Below, in pieces: positions 6,458 to 14,779 of a DNA stretch of 14,779 nt. How positions within the stretch are numbered: position 1 is the first letter of the stretch; each line of letters begins with the position of its first letter. A model generated the notes under the pieces. It saw nothing but the letters and a program-made list of their open reading frames with translations. It was not told the origin of the DNA and did no database searches. The position numbers and the translations under genes were made by a program. Source of the DNA: JACDER01 sp036394915 (lineage in GTDB: Bacteria; Actinomycetota; Thermoleophilia; Gaiellales; Gaiellaceae); contig DASWEE010000006.1 in NCBI GenBank assembly GCA_036394915.1, positions 1-14,779 of the forward strand, read 5' to 3'.

Positions 6458-6484
6458 ACGGTCTCGAGCCTAGGCTCGAGCCGT
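6458..6484 (+). promoter_or_regulatory. Perfect 18-bp palindrome spanning the comF -10 box and start
   Basis: CTCGAGCCTAGGCTCGAG (6463-6480) is a perfect palindrome. It is extended by ACGG (6458-6461) and CCGT (6481-6484) once a single bulged T is allowed. The TAGGCT at 6471-6476 lies inside it and ends 6 bases before the comF GTG (6483), the spacing expected of a leaderless -10 box. It may be an operator for comF. In a read-through transcript from mtnA it would fold into a strong hairpin covering the comF start. It has no following T-run, so a simple intrinsic terminator is less likely. Confidence 0.6.
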
Positions 6485-7157
6485 GGACCTGCTCGCCCTC
6501 CTGCTTCCGCAGCGGTGCGCCGTCTGCGGCCGTCCCGGCCAGTCGCTCTGCCCGTCGTGCCGGGCAGGTCTGGCGCGCCTGCGCACGCCGCTCTGCAACC
6601 GGTGCGGGGCGCCGACGGCCTGGCCCGTCGAGCGCTGCCGCGAGTGCAGCGGCAGGCGGCTCGCGTTTGCTTCGGCGCGGGCGGCCGTCGGATACGACAG
6701 CGCCGCCGCCGCGCTCGTCGCCGCCTGGAAGGAGCACGGCATCCGGAAGCTCGCCGGGGCGGCCGCCGACCTAATCGTCGAGATCCTGCCGCCTCCCAGC
6801 GCCGAGGCGCTGGTCTTCGTCCCGCCAGACGGGAACAGGCTCCTCGACCGCGGCCACCATCCGGCCGAGCGCCTCGCCCTCGAGCTCGGCGCGCGCTGGG
6901 AGCTTCCGGTCGGGAGCGTGCTCGTGCGCACGCGTGCTCTGGCCAGGCAGCGCGGGCTCGACCGGACAGCTCGGCGCAGGAACGTCAAGGGGGCCTTTCG
7001 CATCAGGCGGACCGTTCTTCCACGGTCGCTCGTCCTCGTCGACGACGTCTACACGACAGGAGCTACGGCTTCCGCGGCCGCATCCGCCCTACGGGCCGGC
7101 GGCGCCCGCGAGGTGCACGTGGTCACGTTCGCGCGGACGGTACGCACGGGCTCGTAA
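6483..7157 (+). CDS. comF: ComF-family phosphoribosyltransferase with double zinc finger
   Basis: A cytoplasmic protein of 224 residues with the standard ComF layout. The N-terminus has zinc-binding CxxC pairs (Cys12/15, 23/26, 38/41, 52/55), the middle has a YDSAAAALVAAWKEHG helix, and the C-terminal phosphoribosyltransferase domain has the PRPP-binding loop VLVDDVYTTGAT (184-195) and the RQRGLDRTARRRNVKGAF segment. ComF proteins are needed for handling single-stranded DNA during natural transformation and are linked to replication-fork repair; the enzymatic substrate is unsettled. GTG 6483 is chosen because the leaderless -10 box precedes it and the usual family opening (LLLPQRCAVCG) follows. 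Its place directly before hpf is a common bacterial arrangement. It begins 31 bp after mtnA and probably has its own promoter inside the palindrome. Confidence 0.92.
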   Translation: MDLLALLLPQRCAVCGRPGQSLCPSCRAGLARLRTPLCNRCGAPTAWPVERCRECSGRRLAFASARAAVGYDSAAAALVAAWKEHGIRKLAGAAADLIVEILPPPSAEALVFVPPDGNRLLDRGHHPAERLALELGARWELPVGSVLVRTRALARQRGLDRTARRRNVKGAFRIRRTVLPRSLVLVDDVYTTGATASAAASALRAGGAREVHVVTFARTVRTGS

Positions 7158-7192
7158 GATGGAGGCTCAGCCAGCGCTCGACCGAGGGAGGG
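7155..7192 (+). promoter_or_regulatory. Possible hpf promoter (-10) and ribosome-binding site
   Basis: TAAGAT at 7155-7160 overlaps the comF stop and could be a -10 box giving a leader of about 30 bases. No good -35 is visible. A strong Shine-Dalgarno sequence, GAGGGAGGG (7184-7192), lies just before the ATG at 7196. hpf is therefore leadered, unlike the other operon-leading genes here, or is cotranscribed with comF. Confidence 0.4.
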
Positions 7193-7195
7193 CCA

Positions 7196-7732
7196 ATGAG
7201 GCTTCAGGTGAAGGGCAAGAACGTCGAGGTCACCGACTCGATCCGCACCTACGCCGAGGAGAAGCTCAAGAAGCTCGAGCGCCACCTGCACGATCCCACC
7301 CGAGTCGAGGTCGAGCTCGCCGTCGAGCGTAATCCGTCGATCTCGCAGAACCAGGTGGCCGAAGCGACCGTGTGGACGAAGGGACCCGTGCTACGCGCAC
7401 GTGAGACCTCCACGGACATGAAGGCCTCGATCGATCAGCTCGCGGATAAGCTTGCCCGGCAGGTGAAACGCTATCGCGAGAAGCAGCGCCGGCGGCCCGC
7501 CCGCAACCAATCGCCGGCCGAGGGGACGCCGGTCGTGCCCCACGGGGCCGAGCCGCTCATCGTCAAGTCGAAGCAGTTTCCGGTCAAGCCGATGACGGCG
7601 GAGGAGGCGGTGTTGCAGCTCGAGCTGGTCGGGCACGACTTCTTCGTGTTCAAGAACTCGGAGTCCGGCGACGTCAACGTCGTCTACCGCCGCCGCGACA
7701 GCAACTACGGCCTGATCGAGCCCCAGGCGTAG
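7196..7732 (+). CDS. hpf: Long-form ribosome hibernation-promoting factor
   Basis: Binds the 30S decoding centre and, through its C-terminal domain, joins two 70S ribosomes into inactive 100S dimers under stress or starvation. The 178 residues comprise an N-terminal S30AE/YfiA domain (1-100, MRLQVKGKNVEVTDSIRTYAEEKL, ending in the basic VKRYREKQRRR helix), a flexible linker (101-122) and the C-terminal dimerisation domain (123-176; KSKQFPVKPMTAEEAVLQLE, then GHDFFVFKN and VVYRRRDSNYGLIEP). Presence of the last domain marks the long form, as in B. subtilis, rather than the short HPF or YfiA of enterobacteria. A strong ribosome site fixes the start at ATG 7196. The stop overlaps the next start by one base (TAGTG), implying coupled translation. 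The comF-hpf order is common; secA, usually next, is displaced. Confidence 0.95.
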   Translation: MRLQVKGKNVEVTDSIRTYAEEKLKKLERHLHDPTRVEVELAVERNPSISQNQVAEATVWTKGPVLRARETSTDMKASIDQLADKLARQVKRYREKQRRRPARNQSPAEGTPVVPHGAEPLIVKSKQFPVKPMTAEEAVLQLELVGHDFFVFKNSESGDVNVVYRRRDSNYGLIEPQA

Positions 7733-8292
7733 TGCCGCTGTTCAGACGCAAGCCGCTGCATGAGCGGCTCGCGCGCCAGGGGGTTCTCGACGCACAGGAG
7801 CCGCAGCCCGTCGACACCACTCCGCGCTGGGGCGAGGCCGGGATTCACGGCGTCTCGCGCCCCCGCCGCTGGGATGCGGTCGTGATGGCGCAGGCGCCCG
7901 ATCTCCAGGGCGATTCCGTCCAGTTCGTCGTCCTGTCCGACGGCTCGGTGCTGCTGGACGAGGAGATTCCCGAGGAAGCGGTCGAGCCGATCGTGGAGGA
8001 ATTCGACGAGCTGGTCGAGCCGACCTACCGGGTCGAGGCCGTGCGCCGTCACGAGGACGTGTGGGCGGCGGCTGCAAAGCGAATCGAGGTCGCCGAGCTT
8101 CCGAACGCGCAGGGGGAGGAGCTCAGCCTGACGATGCAGGACGGATCGCGGACGCTGCTCGTGGACGGAAGGCCCGAGTTCGGAAGCGTGCCGGCCCTCG
8201 AGCGGATCGCGGGGGAGCGCTATGAGTCCTACGTCGCCCTCGGCACCCGCCTCGACGCCGACCTCTGGGAAGTACGGATCACCCCCCTGTGA
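7732..8292 (+). CDS. Conserved hypothetical protein translationally coupled to hpf
   Basis: I do not recognise a named family. The 186-residue product is soluble, with no signal peptide or membrane segment. It opens with a basic stretch (PLFRRKPLHERLARQG). A mixed alpha/beta region follows with strands WDAVVMAQAPDL and VQFVVLSDGSVLLDE, an acidic helix EEAVEPIVEEFDELVEP, and a closing part with TMQDGSRTLLVDGRP and SYVALGTRLDADLWEVRIT. The GTG start shares its first base with the hpf stop codon (TAGTG) and there is no separate ribosome site, so it should be made in proportion to Hpf. That coupling suggests a ribosome- or stress-related role, which is inference only. Its last 14 bases overlap the 3' end of the convergent minus-strand gene. 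Third-position G+C is typical of the genome, supporting real coding. Confidence 0.8.
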   Translation: MPLFRRKPLHERLARQGVLDAQEPQPVDTTPRWGEAGIHGVSRPRRWDAVVMAQAPDLQGDSVQFVVLSDGSVLLDEEIPEEAVEPIVEEFDELVEPTYRVEAVRRHEDVWAAAAKRIEVAELPNAQGEELSLTMQDGSRTLLVDGRPEFGSVPALERIAGERYESYVALGTRLDADLWEVRITPL

Positions 8293-10318
8293 CGGCGCGG
8301 GCAAGCTGCCCGAACGGCACGAACAGCACGCGCCCGGGCCGGCTCGCGTAGAGCACGTTGTACTCGTAGAAAAGGCCGTCAGGCCCGAGCGACCCGTACA
8401 CGGGCGGTCCCTGTCCGGGAGCCTGGAGCGCACGGTCGCGCCCGTCGGAGAGGCGAACGAGGTGGACGGCGCCCTGCCGGTAGAGAACGAAGTTGCCGTA
8501 GCCGTCGAGCAGCGTCGGCTCCGGCAGGCCCGCCGCGTTTTGGAGCGGCCAGGTTCGCGTCTTGTGGCCGTTCCCGAGGTGGTACACGAGCAGGGAATCG
8601 GCCGTCAGGGCAACCAGGCGCTTCCCCTGGACGCGCGCGCCGGTGACCCCGGGAATCCGGACCTTCCGCTGCAGGCGGCCGTTCGTGCGCAGGACGACGA
8701 CAGTTCCGGCCCGGCCGGCGACGGTCTTGCCGCCGGATGCGGACAGGGCGACCATCCCCGCACCCGCGCGCAGCAGCACGCAGCGCCTGGCCGACGTCCC
8801 GGGGGCGACGTCGCCGTGCGAAGTGGGGCACTTCCTCGCCGCCGGCGAATCTCGGGCGACGACGCGCCAGAGCGACCTCGTGGTCCTTCCACCGGCCCTG
8901 ACGTGCCAGAAGTTGAACACGAGCAGAGACCCGCGCCCGTAGATGTTCCCGACGTAGTCGCCCGAACCGTCCTCCGGGTCGGCGAGGGCGAACAGGAGGT
9001 CGGTCTGCTTACGGCCCGGCTCAGAGAGCGTGAGCGTCTGCCCGTACTCGGTGTGGCTCTGGTACGAGCTGACAAAGGCGATCCGCGACCCGGCGACCGC
9101 GATCTCCTGGAGGAACTGGTTGTCGCCGCACGGATTGAGAGACCGGCCCTTCTTCCCGCCCGGAACCCACTCCACGATTCGCGCGCACTCGGCCCAGCGG
9201 GCAAGGGCTGCGCGCTTGCCGTCCGCGATCACGGCGGCGAGGATCGGGTTCCCGGACAGCTGGTGCTTCGTCGACAGGCGCAGCCAATTCAGCACCGGTG
9301 CGGGCAGGGGGTTCTCGACCGCTCCGGGCGTCCAGCCGGCGGAGCTGTTCGAGGCGTCGTCCGGAAGCGGCTCCGTCACCACCCGCCTGCCCGTGCCGTC
9401 CCTGCCGATCACGAAGATGTCCGAGTCGCCGGTGTGCGCGTAGCGATTCCGCTGGTAGGCGACCCGCATCCCGTCGGGCGACCAGGAAGGCTGCTGGGAG
9501 CTCTCGCCGTGCGCGCTCTTCGTCAGCTGCCGCCGGCCGGTTCCGTCCGGGGCGACCACGAAGACCTCGAGGACGTTCTTCGGGGCGTAGCCCGTGTACG
9601 CGATCGTCGTGCCGTCCGGCGACCAGGCCGGGGTGTACGTCTCCGCATTCCCGGCCAGCACCGCCGCTCCGCTCCCGTCCGCGCCGACGACGTCGAGATT
9701 GCTCGTGAGCAGGCGGTCGGTGTCGGCGACGAAGGCGATCTTCGTCGAGTCGGGCGACCACATCGGGATGCTGAGCGTGTCGGCCCGCGCCCCGCTGATC
9801 CTGTGCAGCCCGGCGCCCGCAGCCGAGACCACGTAAACGCCGTCGCTGCTCACGAACGCGATCGTCGACCCGTCCGGTGACCACGAGGGGGCGCTCGCAA
9901 AGAGATCGTCGGGCAAGGCAATGGTGCGGGCGCCTGTGCCGTCCGCGTTTACGACCGTGAAGCCGGTGGAGCTTTCGCAGGCGATCTGCGAGCTGTCGGG
10001 CGACCATGAGAGGTTGTAGCCGATGCAGCCTTTGAGCACCGTCCCGCCGGTTCCGTCCGCGTTCACGACCGAGGTGCCGTCGGCGCTGTAGAAGGCGACT
10101 TTCGAGCCGTCGGGAGACGGCGTCGGCGAGGAGTCCTCGAAGTCGTTGTCCGTCAGCTTCGCGAGTGCGCGGGTCTCGGGATCGATCGCGTAGATCTCGT
10201 AGTCGCCGTCGCGCCAGCTCTCGAAGACGATCTTCGTTCCCGAGGAGACGCGCTCGTGCGCCGCCGGCGCGGCCGCGAGGGCGACGAGGACGGCCGCGGC
10301 CAGGATTGCGCGACGCAT
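8279..10318 (-). CDS. Secreted TolB-like (PD40/WD40-type) beta-propeller protein with extra C-terminal domain
   Basis: A 679-residue exported protein. Residues 1-20 form a signal peptide (RRAILAAAVLVALAAAPAA) without a lipobox cysteine. Residues 25-335 carry TolB/PD40 repeats, seen as SPDG- or SPDS-type motifs near residues 68, 106, 147, 188, 233 and 280 and a decayed WTPG near 329, consistent with a six- or seven-bladed propeller. Each repeat also has a VVNADGTG-like strand. Residues ~345-679 form a second, probably all-beta domain with four conserved-looking cysteines, ending VLFVPFGQLARAV. That part resembles the whole product of the gene upstream (10328-11395). The ATG at 10318 comes 9 bp after that gene's stop and has no Shine-Dalgarno sequence, so translation probably depends on reinitiation. 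Function is unknown; propellers of this kind bind proteins, peptides or glycans. It lacks the N-terminal domain of true TolB and there are no tol-pal genes here. Confidence 0.85.
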   Translation of the reverse strand: MRRAILAAAVLVALAAAPAAHERVSSGTKIVFESWRDGDYEIYAIDPETRALAKLTDNDFEDSSPTPSPDGSKVAFYSADGTSVVNADGTGGTVLKGCIGYNLSWSPDSSQIACESSTGFTVVNADGTGARTIALPDDLFASAPSWSPDGSTIAFVSSDGVYVVSAAGAGLHRISGARADTLSIPMWSPDSTKIAFVADTDRLLTSNLDVVGADGSGAAVLAGNAETYTPAWSPDGTTIAYTGYAPKNVLEVFVVAPDGTGRRQLTKSAHGESSQQPSWSPDGMRVAYQRNRYAHTGDSDIFVIGRDGTGRRVVTEPLPDDASNSSAGWTPGAVENPLPAPVLNWLRLSTKHQLSGNPILAAVIADGKRAALARWAECARIVEWVPGGKKGRSLNPCGDNQFLQEIAVAGSRIAFVSSYQSHTEYGQTLTLSEPGRKQTDLLFALADPEDGSGDYVGNIYGRGSLLVFNFWHVRAGGRTTRSLWRVVARDSPAARKCPTSHGDVAPGTSARRCVLLRAGAGMVALSASGGKTVAGRAGTVVVLRTNGRLQRKVRIPGVTGARVQGKRLVALTADSLLVYHLGNGHKTRTWPLQNAAGLPEPTLLDGYGNFVLYRQGAVHLVRLSDGRDRALQAPGQGPPVYGSLGPDGLFYEYNVLYASRPGRVLFVPFGQLARAVTGG

Positions 10319-10327
10319 CAGGAGACT

Positions 10328-11395
10328 CTACGCCGCGCGCAGTTGGCGAAGCGGTACGAACCCTAGGCGCTCGTGCCCGTTCATCCGGTAGAGCAGGAAG
10401 AGGCCGGCAGAGGTCACGGTGGCGGCGATCGGAGGCTTTCCGCTCGGAGCGAGGACGGTGCGCTCGGAGCCGTTGCTCAGGCTTACGAGACGGGTTCCGT
10501 TAGCGGCGAAGACGGCCAAGCCGCCGGCGACGGTGAGCCTCCTCACCGTCCCGACGGGCGCAATCGGCCAGCGATGCCGGACTGCTCCACTCTGGGCGTC
10601 GTAGACGTCGAGCGTCCTTCCGCCTGCTCGTAAGACCACCACGTCGGTCCCCGAGAGCCCGAGCTCGAGGTGCTTCTGGCTGGCGGGGATCGGGAGGTCG
10701 TGCTCGCTGTTGTCCCGCTCCACGATCCCGACTCGGTAAAAGCCTGAGAAGCTGACGAGAATCCGGCCGGCGGACACCGAGCGGACCAGGTGGGTCTCGG
10801 CTCCCGTGTCGACGCAGAGACGCGCCGCCGGAGGGTTGGGGAGGAGACCCGGTTCGTGCGGACACTCCGAGCTCTCGGCAGTGGAGACTCGGTAGGCACG
10901 CTCCTCGTGAACCGGGTTCGCGGGATCGTCGAAGGAGTCGAACGTCCATCCGAACGCAAGCGTGTCGCCGGCGCCGGCGAGCGTCAGCAGCCAGCTGCCC
11001 TCCTCGTTGTCGTTGTAGGCGTTGGCGATCTCGCGCGCCTTCCCGGACCCGGTCTTGACCACGAGCTCCGTCTGGACGCGCTGCCCGTGCGAGACCCATT
11101 CCTCGCGCATCCAGGCGAGGCGGCTCCCAGCGAGCGCGACCTCGTCCGTCCCGGAGAAGTCGACTCCCCGTGCGGGCCGGCAGGGCTGGATGAACGTCCC
11201 CTTCCGCGCGCCGGCCTTCCAGAGGACGATGCCGCACCCTGCGACCGCGGCCGCCCGCCGCCCGTCCGCGACGAGCCGGCTGTAGCCGCCCTTGAGCACG
11301 ATCGAGCTCGTCGGATGGACGATCGGCGACGGAGATCGAGGGCCCGCCGCTCCGGCGAGCGCGCCCGCCAGTAGCAGCAGCGCGGCGGCTTTCAC
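10328..11395 (-). CDS. Secreted hypothetical protein, paralogue of the C-terminal half of its neighbour
   Basis: A 355-residue product with a signal peptide (KAAALLLLAGALAGAAG, about residues 2-18), no lipobox and no later membrane segment. The mature part is rich in short beta-strands (GSRLAWMREEW, GRILVSFSGFYRVGIVER, TLDVYDAQSGAVRHRW, GLAVFAANGTRLVSLSNG), suggesting a propeller-like fold without PD40 repeats. It matches the C-terminal domain encoded at 8279-10318 in order: VADGRRAAAV with IADGKRAALA, EVALAGSRLAW with EIAVAGSRIAF, AARLCV with ARRCVL, and GFVPLRQLRAA with LFVPFGQLARA. The start GTG 11395 has TATACC six bases upstream and no Shine-Dalgarno, so it is probably leaderless. It leads a two-gene minus-strand operon, divergent from secA across 38 bp. 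No enzymatic motif is visible; function unknown. Confidence 0.82.
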   Translation of the reverse strand: MKAAALLLLAGALAGAAGPRSPSPIVHPTSSIVLKGGYSRLVADGRRAAAVAGCGIVLWKAGARKGTFIQPCRPARGVDFSGTDEVALAGSRLAWMREEWVSHGQRVQTELVVKTGSGKAREIANAYNDNEEGSWLLTLAGAGDTLAFGWTFDSFDDPANPVHEERAYRVSTAESSECPHEPGLLPNPPAARLCVDTGAETHLVRSVSAGRILVSFSGFYRVGIVERDNSEHDLPIPASQKHLELGLSGTDVVVLRAGGRTLDVYDAQSGAVRHRWPIAPVGTVRRLTVAGGLAVFAANGTRLVSLSNGSERTVLAPSGKPPIAATVTSAGLFLLYRMNGHERLGFVPLRQLRAA

Positions 11396-11433
11396 GCGTT
11401 AGGTATACCGGGCGAGCCGCTACCCTTGCCTTG
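11396..11433. promoter_or_regulatory. Compact divergent promoter region for secA and the minus-strand pair
   Basis: Only 38 bp separate the GTG at 11395 (minus) and the ATG at 11434 (plus). On the minus strand TATACC (11407-11402) ends 6 bases before its GTG; on the plus strand TACCCT (11421-11426) ends 7 bases before the secA ATG. Both fit leaderless -10 boxes. The -35 zone for secA (about 11397-11403) would overlap the minus-strand -10 box, so the two promoters should compete for polymerase. No strong -35 match is seen on either strand. Confidence 0.5.
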
Positions 11434-14124
<2,691 letters not shown>

Positions 14125-14140
14125 GCTCCGACGGCGGTTA

Positions 14141-14167
14141 GCCGCGCCGGGCAAAGCCCGACGCGGC
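14141..14167 (+). terminator. Strong hairpin after secA, likely terminator
   Basis: GCCGCG-C-CGGGC-AAA-GCCCG-A-CGCGGC forms an 11-bp stem with one C/A mismatch and an AAA loop, starting 16 bases after the secA stop. It is GC-rich but not followed by a T-run, as is common for actinobacterial terminators. A smaller GCTC-TAA-GAGC hairpin follows in the same spacer. Confidence 0.6.
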
Positions 14168-14213
14168 GCTGAGCTCTAAGAGCGCGGCGGCAACGGCCCC
14201 CGCTTCGGCCCGC

Positions 14214-14242
14214 TTGTGTTGGACGCGGCCTTAGGCTTCAAT
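14214..14242 (+). promoter_or_regulatory. Possible promoter of the HAF-repeat gene
   Basis: TTGTGT (14214-14219) and TTCAAT (14237-14242) are 17 bp apart and could be -35 and -10 boxes, with the ATG 9 bases after the second. A TAGGCT at 14232-14237 is an alternative -10. No Shine-Dalgarno sequence is present, so the message would be leaderless or nearly so. Confidence 0.35.
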
Positions 14243-14251
14243 TCTTCCGAC

Positions 14252-14779
14252 ATGGGGTCGAAGCTGCGGCTGTTTCTCCTGTGTGCATTGGCCGTGTGCC
14301 TACCGGCAGGACCGGCGAGCGCTCTGCCTAGGTTCGCCCCAGGCCCCTACACCGTCACCGAGCTGAAGCCGCTGAAGGGCAGCGTCGCCTTCGCGTTCGA
14401 CGTCAATCTCGCCGGCCAGGCGACCGGGGTGATGACGATGGAAACCGCCGGCAGCACGTTCTATCGCGGCTTCTTCTACGACCCCCGAACGGGGCTCGTC
14501 GACATCGGATCGCTCGGCGGCGCCAACACGTTTGCCGAGCGGATCAACGACCATGGCGCGATCACGGGCTCGTCCGAGATCGGAACGGCGAACAAGGTGC
14601 ACGCCTTCGTCTACACGCCGGGCGTGGGGATGCGAGACCTCGGCGCAGGCCCGGCCCAGCAGAGCTTCGGCAACGACATCGACGAGTCGGGCAACGTGGT
14701 CGGGAGCCTGTTCCCCGGCGACCACACCTTTCGCTGGACGTCCGCCGGAGGGATCCAGGATCTCGGTCCGGGGTCGATG
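14252..14779 (+). CDS. Secreted HAF-repeat protein (3' partial)
   Basis: The frame stays open for 176 codons to the right edge, so the protein is incomplete. It begins with a signal peptide (KLRLFLLCALAVCLPAGPASA, cleavage expected after about residue 24), followed by YTVTELKPL. Repeats of the HAF extracellular type come next: RGFFYDPRTGLVDIGSLGG, HAFVYTPGVGMRDLG and HTFRWTSAGGIQDLG, separated by NDHGAITGSS and DESGNVVGS segments. Such repeats, named after their His-Ala-Phe signature, build beta-rich extracellular proteins of mostly unknown function. The ATG at 14252 is the only start that keeps the signal peptide intact. It has its own likely promoter and lies 127 bp after secA, beyond a probable terminator, so it is a separate unit. 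Together with the minus-strand pair it makes a third secreted beta-rich protein around secA. Confidence 0.85.
   Translation, partial: MGSKLRLFLLCALAVCLPAGPASALPRFAPGPYTVTELKPLKGSVAFAFDVNLAGQATGVMTMETAGSTFYRGFFYDPRTGLVDIGSLGGANTFAERINDHGAITGSSEIGTANKVHAFVYTPGVGMRDLGAGPAQQSFGNDIDESGNVVGSLFPGDHTFRWTSAGGIQDLGPGSM

Noticed and set aside
8222..9880. A 552-codon plus-strand frame opposite the propeller gene
   Set aside because: Arg/Pro/Gly-rich shadow of a GC-rich gene; the minus strand has a signal peptide and regular SPDG repeats.

Overview
The window comes from a high-G+C (about 70%), GTG-rich bacterial chromosome, most likely a deep-branching soil actinobacterium of the Thermoleophilia/Gaiellales type. 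That placement rests on gene content, codon use (nearly all third positions G or C), frequent GTG starts and apparently leaderless promoters. It is an inference from memory of family sequences, not a search. The window is densely coded. No tRNA, rRNA, CRISPR array, insertion sequence or phage gene is visible, and no gene-free stretch exceeds about 130 bases.

Region 1 (1-3452, plus strand) looks like one cell-envelope operon with overlapping or nearly touching genes. It holds the C-terminal part of a LytR_C-domain (LCP-like) wall protein, UDP-glucose 6-dehydrogenase (ugd), a mannose-6-phosphate-isomerase-like cupin and a SAM-dependent methyltransferase. Region 2 (about 3450-6451) is a methyl-cycle block. 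It has a small MerR-type regulator with a dyad at its promoter, S-adenosylhomocysteine hydrolase (ahcY) 16 bp downstream, a small less GC-biased gene that may be a recent arrival, and the methionine-salvage enzyme mtnA. The methyltransferase makes SAH, AhcY removes it, and MtnA salvages methylthioadenosine carbon, so the order makes metabolic sense.

Region 3 (6483-14124) is the familiar comF - hpf - secA neighbourhood: competence-type phosphoribosyltransferase, long ribosome hibernation factor, a translationally coupled unknown protein, then secA. Here hpf and secA are separated by a 3.1 kb minus-strand pair of secreted proteins. One is a TolB-like propeller with an extra C-terminal domain; the other is essentially that domain alone, so the two are paralogous. 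secA and the first of these genes are read from a very compact divergent promoter. A hairpin follows secA, and a secreted HAF-repeat protein runs off the right edge.

The strongest anomaly is inside ugd. Codons 227-279, which encode the catalytic-cysteine segment, are about 41% G+C and have 35 of 53 codons ending in A or T, against 2 of 53 in the block just before. The protein sequence stays fully conserved and in frame. A second theme is that at least five operon-leading genes carry a TANNNT hexamer 6-7 nt before the start codon and lack a Shine-Dalgarno sequence. I did not find a clearly new multi-gene system.
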